A stretch of 64,000 nt of DNA from Akkermansiaceae bacterium (GTDB lineage: Bacteria; Verrucomicrobiota; Verrucomicrobiia; Verrucomicrobiales; Akkermansiaceae): NCBI GenBank assembly GCA_905182475.1, contig CAJJBR010000014.1:1-64000 (forward strand), in the 5' to 3' direction. Of the stretch, positions 20,968-30,343 are shown in pieces (the stretch's first letter is position 1; every line of letters begins with the position of its first letter). The notes beneath the pieces were generated by a model, which was not told the origin of the DNA, did not search any database, and saw only the letters and a program-made list of their open reading frames with translations. The position numbers and the translations under genes are program-made.

Positions 20968-22384
20968 ACTCATTTCCGCCGATCTGATGGGCGTTGGAGT
21001 GTTTCTTGCCAATAATGAGGTCAGCCACAGTTTCCCGGGTATTGGAGAGACTCTCCTATATCTCACGGGTATCGTTTTTTTCCTGTTGCTAAATGCGTTC
21101 TTCGTGGCTTCCGAGTTCGCCATCGTAAAGGTGCGCCCGAGCCAACTAGAGAGCCATGGTAAGGAAACCGGAGCCGATACCGAGCTAGCGGTCAAGGTGG
21201 TGAAGAACCTCGATGGTTATCTTTCCGCCAACCAGCTTGGAATTACATTCTCGTCCCTCGCGCTCGGATTCTTGGGTGAGCCGTTTGTAACCGCTCTGGT
21301 TTCGCCACTACTTACGCTGACCGGTATGCCGGATAAGGTGATCTATTGGGTTTCACTGGTGATTGCCTATGTCTCCTTCACTTTCCTCCACGTGGTGATC
21401 GGTGAGTTGGTGCCAAAATCGATCGCGATCCGCCGTTCACTTGGAACGACGATGATGTTGGTCGCTCCACTGCATGTTTTCTACAAGACGTTCTATTTGG
21501 TCATCCGTTTCTTCCAAGGCACCGCGAACTGGCTATTGAAAAACATTTTTCGTATGGATCCGATTAGTGAAGGCGAGCACGTTCACTCGGCGGAGGAGCT
21601 CGCGATCCTAGTTACCCATTCGGGGAAATTCAAAGAGGTGACGGATACTGAGCGGGAAATTCTCATCAATGCGCTTGAACTTAATGAACTTTGGGTGCGC
21701 GATGTGATGACACCCAGGAATGAGGTTGTTGTCCTCGATGCGGATGAGCCGTTTGAGAAAACTCTCGATATCGCCCTGCGTAGCAAGCACACCCGTTTCC
21801 CTCTTGTAAAAGGTCACCTCGACCAATCCATCGGCCTGATTCACATCAAGGATCTGTTTAAATTGATGAACGATCCGGATCCCGATCTGATGCGGATCAA
21901 GCGTGAGCTAAAAATGGTGCCGGACACCATGCCGTTGGATAAGCTGTTGAAATTTTTCCTTAAGGAGCATGCGCATTTCGCGATGGCGGTGGACGAGTTC
22001 GGTACGCCCGTCGGGATTGTCTTTCTCGACAATGTCATCGAGGAACTCGTCGGCGACATCCAAGACGAGTTTGATAACGAGCACTCGGCTTTCACACGTG
22101 TGAACGAGGAAGAATTTGTAGTCGAAGGTTCGATGACACTCAACGATCTCGAAGGGCATGTCGAAGAGCTTTCTCTGGAAAGCGGAGAGGTTACTACAGT
22201 TGGTGGTTATTTGACTCAGCAACTCGAGCGTTTTCCGGAAGTCGGCGAAAGCATTGAGGTTCTTGGCTACGAGGCAAAGGTGACCAGCACCGACGGACGC
22301 AGGGTCGGCCAGATTCATTTCCGCAAACTCGATGAGAATGGGGAACCCACAGAGAACGGTGCTGATACTTCCAAAGTTGCCTGA
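20954..22384 (+). CDS. Hemolysin family protein (DUF21/CNNM, CBS pair, CorC/HlyC domain)
   Basis: LLLNAFFVASEFAIVKVR; VRDVMTPRNEVVVLD; CBS-pair; C-terminal transporter-associated domain. Confidence 0.93.
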   Translation: MRNFELISADLMGVGVFLANNEVSHSFPGIGETLLYLTGIVFFLLLNAFFVASEFAIVKVRPSQLESHGKETGADTELAVKVVKNLDGYLSANQLGITFSSLALGFLGEPFVTALVSPLLTLTGMPDKVIYWVSLVIAYVSFTFLHVVIGELVPKSIAIRRSLGTTMMLVAPLHVFYKTFYLVIRFFQGTANWLLKNIFRMDPISEGEHVHSAEELAILVTHSGKFKEVTDTEREILINALELNELWVRDVMTPRNEVVVLDADEPFEKTLDIALRSKHTRFPLVKGHLDQSIGLIHIKDLFKLMNDPDPDLMRIKRELKMVPDTMPLDKLLKFFLKEHAHFAMAVDEFGTPVGIVFLDNVIEELVGDIQDEFDNEHSAFTRVNEEEFVVEGSMTLNDLEGHVEELSLESGEVTTVGGYLTQQLERFPEVGESIEVLGYEAKVTSTDGRRVGQIHFRKLDENGEPTENGADTSKVA

Positions 22385-22479
22385 AGCGGCAAAACGTAAC
22401 CGGATTGTTTTGCATCTGATTCCGGGTGAAATTTTATAGCGCTTTCGTCTGGCATCTGCATATTTTAGAGATATGGAAG

Positions 22480-23094
22480 ATGTTTGAACATCTGGGCGTA
22501 GCTCTTGGACTAGCGTCCTTGGCCGGGATCAATCTCTACCTCACGACATTCGTCGCAGGTCTTGCGATCCGGTTTAACTGGATCGAGTTGGCCTCTGCTC
22601 ACGAGAGCTTAGCTGTTCTCGGGAACGAATGGGTGCTCGCTGTGGCCGGGACTCTGATGGTGGTTGAGTTTTTCGCGGACAAGGTGCCTTGGTTAGACAG
22701 TGGATGGGATGCGGTTCATACCCTGTTGCGGCCTGCTGGCGGGGTGCTTCTTGGTATGGCGGCGCTGGGAGACATGGATCCGAAGATGCTGGCTATCGGT
22801 GGCCTTCTTTCCTGAGGAGCCTCTTTGACGATGCACGGAGCCAAAGCTGGTACCCGACTTCTGGTGAATATGTCGCCAGAACCGGTTTCCAACAGTGTGG
22901 CAAGTGTGGCTGAGGGCGGTTTGGTTCTCGGTGGGCTGGTTTTGACGGGCTTAGCACCTACCGTTGGGTTCTTTGTATTCGTGATTGTACTGGCGATAGC
23001 CGTAGTCATTGTTCGTAAGACATTCGGCAGTATGCTGGCGATCTGGAAAGGTATTCGAGAGAGGCGGCGTGTGAGAGTAGCGGAGCCACGTTGA
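22480..23094 (+). pseudogene. DUF4126 membrane protein with in-frame TGA
   Basis: ...DPKMLAIGGLLS(TGA 22813-22815)GASLTMHGAKAGTRLLVNMSPEPVSN... same frame on both sides. Confidence 0.75.
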
Positions 23095-23151
23095 GCCAAA
23101 AGAAGCCGTGGCAACAAAGGTGCGGGGGCTACTCTTGGCTTTACCTATAAC

Positions 23152-24002
23152 CGAGATCTGATCCACTGAAAACCACTCCGCCATCGTGTCCCGAAAGCGC
23201 GCCGCTGAAACTCGGCGATGACCTTTTTGACAAGGCTCTTACAACCCCGGTTGCAAGCTCCCGCTATCAGCAGCTCGACCGTGCACTCGGGCATTGCCTC
23301 AAGGCGATGTCGGGTGATCTGGAGGATTTCTCGATCAAAATCCGCTGCACGTCTACACGCTTCCTAGCCGCTGGTAGATCTGCGAAACTACTAGCTGCCG
23401 CAAAAGCCGACGCTGTAAATTTGCTTTTATCTGCGAATCAAAGCGAGGTGGCGGAGGCGCTTCATGCGCGTGCTGTGGCCATCACCGTGCAAGGAGACCT
23501 CGATGCTGCACACGGTGCCTATGTGGAGCTAGCGACACATCCCGATTCCGGGACGGAAGAGCTGGCAAAGGCACGGTATTTGGCGCGTCACATGGCACGG
23601 GCGAATGGATGGGCGTTTGGAAGTCTGGACGATGCATTCCCTCCGTTGCAGCTGGTTGTCTTGGCTGGGCACCTTCCTCCGAAGGTCGATCTCGGCTGTC
23701 AAAAACTGATCGCGGACGAATTGGCTCGATTGGGTGCGACCATTGGTGTGGCGAGCGCAGCGGCGGGCGCGGATCTTCTTTTCCTAGACTCCCTGCATTC
23801 ACGGGGTGGGAAATCGCACATCATTCTGCCATGGTCACAGGATTCGTTCCGGGAGACCAGTATTCTTCCATTCCGTAATAGCCGGGACGGGGCAGTTTGG
23901 GAAAAGCTTTTTGACGATGCCTTGGAGAACAGCGCAAGCGTCCGGGAGATAGGTGAAGTGGTGGGGTTAAAAGCCGGTCTAGTCTCTTCAAGCACGCGGT
24001 GA
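23152..24002 (+). pseudogene. Fragment resembling the N-terminal region of TPR/cyclase-type proteins; lacks a clear start and any C-terminal effector
   Basis: Coding continues upstream of the tracked ATG (PLKLGDDLFDKALTTPVASSRYQQLDRALGHCLKAMSGDLE) with no good start; ...VVLAGHLPP..IGVASAAAGADLLFLDSLHSRGGKSHIILPW. Confidence 0.45.
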
Positions 24003-24824
24003 AATATCGACGTGGTCAATCAGGCGGATATTCCCGTAGAATACCGCGCAAGCGAGCACGGTAGGTGAGGAAAGGGTTTCGGCAGGGGCAAGCGTTTCGG
24101 CATCGACTAAGGAAAGATAATCGATTTTACCGAAAGGCGATTCTTCGAGAATGTCCCGTGCATCGGAGAGGATTTGCTGCGGGGTGTTTCCAGTAGAAGC
24201 GGACTCAAGCGCACGCAGGATACGTGGGGTATCTGCGCGGTGTTCCAGTGTAAGGCGGCGATTGCGGGAAGACATCGCTAGTCCGTCAGGTTCACGAATC
24301 GTCGGGTGGGAAATGATTTCCGTCTCGAGGTCGAGATCACGGAGCATGCGTCGAATAATGGCGAGTTGCTGGAAATCTTTTTCTCCGAAAACCGCAGCAT
24401 CGCAGCGGGTGAGGTTGAAGAGCTTGAGAACAACCGTGCAGACTCCGTCGAAGTGCCCTGGGCGCGTCGTCCCACAGAGGTGGTTGGCGAGATTGTTTTC
24501 GATGATGGTGACGGAACGGTCGGGAAAATACATTTCACCGCCTTTTGGAACAAAGACGCCGTCGGCTCCGTGCTCATTACATATGGCGAGATCTGGCTCC
24601 AAAGTGCGCGGATAAGATTCCAGATCCTCGGCACGGTCGAATTGGATGGGGTTTACAAAAATCGAGACCAAGACGGTACCATTCGCCCCCGCTTTTATCC
24701 GCGCAAGATCGATCAGGGACGCGTGACCGGGATGGAGCGCTCCCATGGTCGGGACAAGGATGACCGGGGCTTTTTCGGATGAGAGCCTGGCGCGGAGATC
24801 GGCCTTTGTGTTTGCAAGCCACAT
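23988..24824 (-). CDS. panC: Pantothenate synthetase
   Basis: VPTMGALHPGHASLIDLAR; FVNPIQF; FGEKDFQQL. Confidence 0.95.
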   Translation of the reverse strand: MWLANTKADLRARLSSEKAPVILVPTMGALHPGHASLIDLARIKAGANGTVLVSIFVNPIQFDRAEDLESYPRTLEPDLAICNEHGADGVFVPKGGEMYFPDRSVTIIENNLANHLCGTTRPGHFDGVCTVVLKLFNLTRCDAAVFGEKDFQQLAIIRRMLRDLDLETEIISHPTIREPDGLAMSSRNRRLTLEHRADTPRILRALESASTGNTPQQILSDARDILEESPFGKIDYLSLVDAETLAPAETLSSPTVLACAVFYGNIRLIDHVDISPRA

Positions 24825-24841
24825 GGGTTTCTAAATAGGGA

Positions 24842-25420
24842 CTAAACTTGTTCGGCTCTCAGGATGTGTAGCCCTTGTTGGAAATATTTGAGCATGGACC
24901 AGACGGTGAATACTGCGGCAAAAATGCAGGGGTAGATTGGCGAGAGATGGATGAGTTTAAGCATTACCCAACCGAGGACAAAGAAGTGGCTGAAGGTGCA
25001 GACTTTTCCTGTCCAATGCGGTCGGATCTTTACCTTCTTTTTGGCGGAATACAAAACACGGATGCCACCAAGGATCACACAATCGCGCAGGACTACGATA
25101 GCTGCGAACCACAGGGGAATACTCCAGCCGTCCGATCCCCAGTCCACAAATGTGAGAATGAGAATGGCGGTGAGGACGAGAAATTTGTCGGCGATGGGAT
25201 CAAGATAGGCTCCGAGGTCGGAGCGTTGGTCGAAGTGGCGGGCGATCCATCCGTCGACGCCGTCGCTTGCAGCGGCCACGATAAAAACAACCAGTGCTAC
25301 CCATCGGTAGTTTTCCACCGGGTTTCCGTTCGCAATGCTTAACCCATATGCAATGGCGTAGGCCGCGAAAACAGGCACCAGACAAATCCGGGCGACTGTA
25401 ATTTTCGTGGCAAGGGTCAT
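24842..25420 (-). CDS. pgsA: CDP-alcohol phosphatidyltransferase, likely phosphatidylglycerophosphate synthase
   Basis: CDP-OH-P motif: SDGVDGWIARHFDQRSDLGAYLDPIADK. Confidence 0.9.
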   Translation of the reverse strand: MTLATKITVARICLVPVFAAYAIAYGLSIANGNPVENYRWVALVVFIVAAASDGVDGWIARHFDQRSDLGAYLDPIADKFLVLTAILILTFVDWGSDGWSIPLWFAAIVVLRDCVILGGIRVLYSAKKKVKIRPHWTGKVCTFSHFFVLGWVMLKLIHLSPIYPCIFAAVFTVWSMLKYFQQGLHILRAEQV

Positions 25421-25490
25421 GCCATAAACGTATCAGGGCACGGGAAAAAGGAAATGCGAAATCAATGTGGACGACGACCGAAGATCGCCG

Positions 25491-26204
25491 CTACCAGTTC
25501 ACATTCGTCCCTCGGGTATCGATGTGGGTGAAAGAGGAGTAGCTGCCGACGCCGCCCTTAAAGAGTCCGTGGTCGCGAAGAGTGCGAGTCGCGCGGGTAA
25601 CGTTGCGCGCAGAGGTATCAAACTTCACATCAACTGCTACATTTACCTGATGATAAGAACCGGTCTTTGCTCCCTGGCAGCGGGAGTTGTAGGATGGGCT
25701 GCGGTATGCGGAAACGATTTCATGAATCGGCACGTTCATCGCTGTCGAGACGCGATCCACAACTCGGAGAGTGTAGCCCATGCGAGTCCACCATTTTTTT
25801 GGAGGGAGAGTGTTCCAGACGCCTCCACGCTCTTTCGCATGTGCTGTGATGAGGTCCTGCGCGCTTATGTTCTTTAGCTTCAAGGAATTGACGTAGTTGG
25901 CGTAGGATTTCAAGTTCCGGCCTTGTAGCCGAACCCATTCTTCTGGGAAACCGCCGATTTGTTTGCTTTGAGTAGAAGGTGTCGTGCGGCGCCCGTCGCT
26001 TTTGATAGATTTCACTTCAACAACGGGAAGGTCGTTTTTTTTCTTCCAGAACCAGCCTGCGCTTGCAGAAACGGAAGATGCACAGAGAGCGGTTGATGCC
26101 AGGCCTAGGGTACCTATTACCTTGCGGCGGTTGGTGAAAGAATCCGATGGAGATGCGAGTATTGTTGTCACATGCGACTGAATCGGTTCTGGAAGGTCTG
26201 ACAT
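25491..26204 (-). CDS. DUF882/M15-type peptidoglycan peptidase with export signal
   Basis: IVSAYRSPSYNSRCQGAKTGSYHQVNVAVDVKF; N-terminal NRRKVIGTLGLASTALCASS. Confidence 0.75.
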   Translation of the reverse strand: MSDLPEPIQSHVTTILASPSDSFTNRRKVIGTLGLASTALCASSVSASAGWFWKKKNDLPVVEVKSIKSDGRRTTPSTQSKQIGGFPEEWVRLQGRNLKSYANYVNSLKLKNISAQDLITAHAKERGGVWNTLPPKKWWTRMGYTLRVVDRVSTAMNVPIHEIVSAYRSPSYNSRCQGAKTGSYHQVNVAVDVKFDTSARNVTRATRTLRDHGLFKGGVGSYSSFTHIDTRGTNVNW

Positions 26205-26474
26205 AATAAAGGACTGGAATTGGGGTTTGAAAGTCGGAAATATGGTTGGCTGCCCGCTGGCGGATTTTATATAAGCAGGTCTTGTACCTTTGAAAATTCA
26301 TGGCTAGGGAAGCATTTGGTCTGCCAAGCGCAAGAAAAAATGGTATTTTAAGAAGAAACCTGCTCCAGGGGAAAAGATCAGGTTTGAAAAGGCACATTGA
26401 ACCGATAAACCGCCGTCCCGGCTTCGATTTGTCTAAATTTGTCGAATTTCGAAAAATTTAGGAGTTTTCGGTTC

Positions 26475-28214
26475 TTAGTGCTTTCTGAAAACAATTGCCG
26501 TAGCGAATCCAATTGCTGATAGGAGGATTATGCCCCAATCGCCGATCAGAGCGTAGAGGGAGAAGCTAGGTTGTTTCGGGATGTTCAGGCGGACGAGTAG
26601 ATGATCTTGCAAGAAGGTACTGCCTTTTTCGTCCTGGATGATTTGCTGCTTTCCGGTTTCCGGACTCGTGGTGGAGCCGATGGTGTCGATCGCTGCGCTG
26701 ACTCCCGTGTTGGCGCAGCGGATCATTGGGCGGCGCAGCTCGATGGCGCGGAAGCGGGCGTTGGCGAAATGCTGGGCAGCTGCGGGGCTTTCCTTGAACC
26801 AGCCGTCGTTGGTGAGGTTCACGATGATTTGCGGGCCGTCGCGGACGAATTTTCGGGTGAGACGGGGGACGGTATCTTCAAAACAGACGGCGGGGATGAT
26901 CCCGACGGTTTCGCCGTTGATATCGACAGGCAAGGGATCGTGGGAAGAGCCGGACTGGAAGGAGCCGTAATATTTCTGCCCCGACTGTTGCTCGTAGATT
27001 TTCTGGAGAAAGGGGAATGTTTCGATGAGCGGAATCGTTTCCCCGAAGATGACCAGATGGTGTTTTTGGAAAGTCTGCTGGTCGCCCTCGGGTGTTTCGA
27101 TCACGATGGAGTTGTAGATGCGTCCGTCTTTTTTCGGGTAGAGGCCGTCCTCGCGGACTTCTCCTTCCATCTCCACCGCACCGTAGATAAGGTCGAAATC
27201 CTCGCCGCCTTCGCGGACGCGGGCAATGCTATCGATGTTCTCCTTCCATGCCCCCCGCTCGCCGTCATCGGTGCGGACGATACGTCCAAACAGTGCGGCC
27301 TCCGGCCAGACGACCCAGTCAGGGTTGCTGAGTTCGATGGAGCCTTCTTGGTTTTTCTCGATGGCAGCCTGGAGTTTTTTCTCGTCAGTGTCCGCGAGGT
27401 TTTTTAGTGCCTCTAGGGTTTCGTCTTCGTAGGCCATGTGAACTTTTTCCATCTCCCAGAGGACGGTTGCGCCATCGTGGGGAATGTTGATTTGGACAAG
27501 AAGCGCCTTGAGGGGAATGGAATCTTTTCCGCTTTCCCCGGCGATGCGAAGGATGCCGTATGCGAGCAACATGCCGACGATGAGTGCGGTGACGGCGAAA
27601 TCCCAGCGAGGGCGGAGGATGCCGTCGGTGCCGGTTTTCATCAGGCGGTGGCCGACCTGGACGAGAACACATTGAAAAAACACCAGCATCAGGGAAAGTC
27701 CGGCCACGCCGAGAATGTCGGCGGCCTGGGAGATGACGAGAGTATCGTGGAAAGCGATGCCGAGCCCGTTCCAACTGAAGCCGGTAAAAATCCACCCGCG
27801 CAGCAATTCGAGGCCGGCCCATATGCTGGCGTGGGTGAAGGCGTTGAAAAGGCTTCGGAGTGGTGTTTCGGAAACGCCTTTCTTGCGGTGCCATGGATTG
27901 CCAATGGTGGCGGCGAAGGCACCGAAGGCACCGAAGTAGATCGGCAGGTATCCGGCGAGAACGACGGGGCCGAGCCACGAAATGGTGGAAAGCCACGAGA
28001 CCTGGATGCCAAAGGCGATTGCTCCGGTGAGGTAGCCGATGAGGAAGCCTTTCTTCGCCCGATGTTTTCCTTTCAGGCTCCAGAGCGCGATGAGGAACGG
28101 GACGAGGCCGACCCATGCTAGTGTGGCGAAGCTGTATGGTGGCACCAGCGCTGCGATCATCAGGCCGGTGGCGATGATGGCGAGAATTCTGAGGGTGACA
28201 GCGCGTGAGGGCAT
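26475..28214 (-). CDS. lnt: Apolipoprotein N-acyltransferase
   Basis: Multi-TM N-terminus plus nitrilase domain: WPEAALFGR, KHHLVIFGETIP, ICFEDTVPRL-like, NLTNDGWF. Confidence 0.92.
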   Translation of the reverse strand: MPSRAVTLRILAIIATGLMIAALVPPYSFATLAWVGLVPFLIALWSLKGKHRAKKGFLIGYLTGAIAFGIQVSWLSTISWLGPVVLAGYLPIYFGAFGAFAATIGNPWHRKKGVSETPLRSLFNAFTHASIWAGLELLRGWIFTGFSWNGLGIAFHDTLVISQAADILGVAGLSLMLVFFQCVLVQVGHRLMKTGTDGILRPRWDFAVTALIVGMLLAYGILRIAGESGKDSIPLKALLVQINIPHDGATVLWEMEKVHMAYEDETLEALKNLADTDEKKLQAAIEKNQEGSIELSNPDWVVWPEAALFGRIVRTDDGERGAWKENIDSIARVREGGEDFDLIYGAVEMEGEVREDGLYPKKDGRIYNSIVIETPEGDQQTFQKHHLVIFGETIPLIETFPFLQKIYEQQSGQKYYGSFQSGSSHDPLPVDINGETVGIIPAVCFEDTVPRLTRKFVRDGPQIIVNLTNDGWFKESPAAAQHFANARFRAIELRRPMIRCANTGVSAAIDTIGSTTSPETGKQQIIQDEKGSTFLQDHLLVRLNIPKQPSFSLYALIGDWGIILLSAIGFATAIVFRKH

Positions 28215-28292
28215 GGGAAGAAGTGGCTAGTGCCGAGTGATCAGTGGAAGACTTGGGTTGTGAAGGCGGTGGGAGGCACACCTCTCCTTGGG

Positions 28293-29036
28293 TTAGAGTT
28301 TGGCGGGGTTTTTTCCGAGTGCGAGGAGAAGTGCGAGGACGCGGAGGACTTTTTCAAGCGGGGACCTCCATGGTCGCTGGGGGCGGAGGATGGGCCATGC
28401 GTTCTTTTCTGCGAGGGTGGAGAGCTTTTCTTTCGGGTTCACGACGGTAGCGGAATCACAGATCGCGAGCATAGGAAGATCCGCAGTGCTGTCCGTGTAG
28501 CCGTGGGAGTTGGTGAGCTTACCGTTCGTGAAATACGATGAAGGTAGTAGTTCGTGAAGGCGTATGACCTTGTTCGCTCCTTTGTGGTTGGTGAGGTCAG
28601 GGAAAAGCAGGTTATTTTCTAAAATGGTTCCCAGCGAGAGATCAAAGCCGAGGAGTTTGCCTACTTCTGCCGCGTAGCACTCAGGGCTGGCGGATGAGAG
28701 GATGGTGAGGTGGCCGGCGTCGCGATGCTTTACGAGTTCCGCTTTCAACTCGGAGTAGATACCTGGCTGGAGTTTCTCTGCGAATTCACGGGAGAGTTCC
28801 GCAAGCCGGTCGGGTGGCATTTTCCAGAGGAAGCAGTGGAAGATACGTTTCATGTTTTCCGTGCCTAGGAGCTTTGCAAAAGGCAGGAATAGGAGAAAAA
28901 GCGGCACTGAAAAAAGCCGTGATGGTTCTGCGCTAAGAACGTGGTGGCGGAACAGTAGTTGGCAATCCCACGCAAGCAGGGTGCCATCCATATCGAAGAG
29001 AGCGATTCCTGACGGAGATTTTTCGGGGAGAGTCAT
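28293..29036 (-). CDS. HAD-IB family phosphatase
   Basis: ALFDMDGTLLAWD; ILSSASPE; GYTDSTADLPML. Confidence 0.88.
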   Translation of the reverse strand: MTLPEKSPSGIALFDMDGTLLAWDCQLLFRHHVLSAEPSRLFSVPLFLLFLPFAKLLGTENMKRIFHCFLWKMPPDRLAELSREFAEKLQPGIYSELKAELVKHRDAGHLTILSSASPECYAAEVGKLLGFDLSLGTILENNLLFPDLTNHKGANKVIRLHELLPSSYFTNGKLTNSHGYTDSTADLPMLAICDSATVVNPKEKLSTLAEKNAWPILRPQRPWRSPLEKVLRVLALLLALGKNPAKL

Positions 29037-29072
29037 TTTGCCAGAATGACCCTTCGCCGGAGCCAGTTTGGA

Positions 29073-29675
29073 TTATACGTAGTGAAGTGCGGAGGCGCGT
29101 TCGTTGATCGCCGCGTCGTTGTCGATGAGTTCCTGGATGGGATCCCAACGGCCGGAAATAAGTGCATCGCGCGCGGATTCCGGCATGTTCACGGAAATCT
29201 CCAAGCCACCCGAGGTGCTGACTTTGAGGTTTTCCACGTCGATGGTGATCTCGGTTTCCGGTTTGGCTTCAACTGCTGCTTTAAGCGCGGCAATGTCTGC
29301 GGCGGAGGCCATCACGCAGGGCATGGCGAGCGTGGTGGAGTTTCCGTAGAAAATTTCTGCGAAGGATTCTGCGATGCACGCTTTGAATCCGTATTTTGTG
29401 AGCGACTGTGGTGCGTGCTCACGGGAGGAACCGCAACCGAAGTTCACACCGGCGATGAGGATGGACGCATCCTTGAAGCGTTCGTCGTTGAGAGGATGTT
29501 TGGTTTTTTCGCCGGTGTCCGAATTGAAGCGGACGTCATAGAATGCGAATTCTCCGAGTCCATCGAAGGTGACGCATTTCATGAAACGCGCGGGGATGAT
29601 GCGGTCGGTATCGATGTCTGCGCCGGGAATGAATACTCCTGTGCCGGAAACTTGCTTTACTGGGTCGAGGGTCAT
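29073..29675 (-). CDS. leuD: 3-isopropylmalate dehydratase small subunit
   Basis: DTDRIIPARFM...GVNFGCGSSREHAPQSL. Confidence 0.95.
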   Translation of the reverse strand: MTLDPVKQVSGTGVFIPGADIDTDRIIPARFMKCVTFDGLGEFAFYDVRFNSDTGEKTKHPLNDERFKDASILIAGVNFGCGSSREHAPQSLTKYGFKACIAESFAEIFYGNSTTLAMPCVMASAADIAALKAAVEAKPETEITIDVENLKVSTSGGLEISVNMPESARDALISGRWDPIQELIDNDAAINERASALHYV

Positions 29676-29717
29676 GGTGTTGAAATTCTAAGTATTAAAT
29701 TCTAAATCCTAAACGGT

Positions 29718-30332
29718 TTAGCCGTCTTCGCGAAAACGGAGGTAGAAGGGGCGTTGGACGTCTTCGGGGAAAGGGTTTGACTGGTAAAAGTCGGCCACGT
29801 TCAGAGTGAGTCCGACCGACTGGAGTTCGACCGGGGACTCCATCTGGGTGAAGTGGTGTTTTTTCCAGCGGTCCGAGCGGCGGGTGACGAAGATTTCCGG
29901 CCAGTCCTGTTCGACGAGGACGATTTCCTCTACGCTTGGGATTCGTTTGTAGGCGTTGAGCTTTTCGCCTCTGTCGTTCCGTCCTGTGGTAGGAGAAATG
30001 ACCTCGATGATGAGTTTTGGCTCACGCATCACGTGGGTGTCGTCACTGACCGGTTCGCAAGTGACGAAAACGTCCGGGTAGTAGAATGCGTTTCCGAGGT
30101 CGTCGGAAAGCTCCACTTTCACCGCTTCGATGAAAGTGCGGCAGGAGCCTCCCCGGAGATGGTTTTTCAGGATGGAGTAGATGTCTCCACAGATCTGATT
30201 GTGCCAGGCGCTGGCACCGGACATGGCATAGACCTTTCCGTCGATGTATTCGTGACGAACCTCCGAAGCGAGCTCTCCTTCGAGGTATTCGGAGGGAGTG
30301 ATCGGAAGTTTTCTGGCGGTGCTTGCGCTCAT
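29718..30332 (-). CDS. Uma2 family endonuclease-like protein
   Basis: SEYLEGELASEVRHEYIDGKVYAMSGAS...FYYPDVFVTCEP...PKLIIEVISPTT. Confidence 0.9.
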   Translation of the reverse strand: MSASTARKLPITPSEYLEGELASEVRHEYIDGKVYAMSGASAWHNQICGDIYSILKNHLRGGSCRTFIEAVKVELSDDLGNAFYYPDVFVTCEPVSDDTHVMREPKLIIEVISPTTGRNDRGEKLNAYKRIPSVEEIVLVEQDWPEIFVTRRSDRWKKHHFTQMESPVELQSVGLTLNVADFYQSNPFPEDVQRPFYLRFREDG

Positions 30333-30343
30333 TGCTGGTGATC

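Noticed and set aside
26601-27407. 268-aa plus-strand ORF
   Set aside because: Shadow ORF opposite lnt in GC-rich DNA.
29046-29705. 219-aa plus-strand ORF
   Set aside because: Shadow of leuD.
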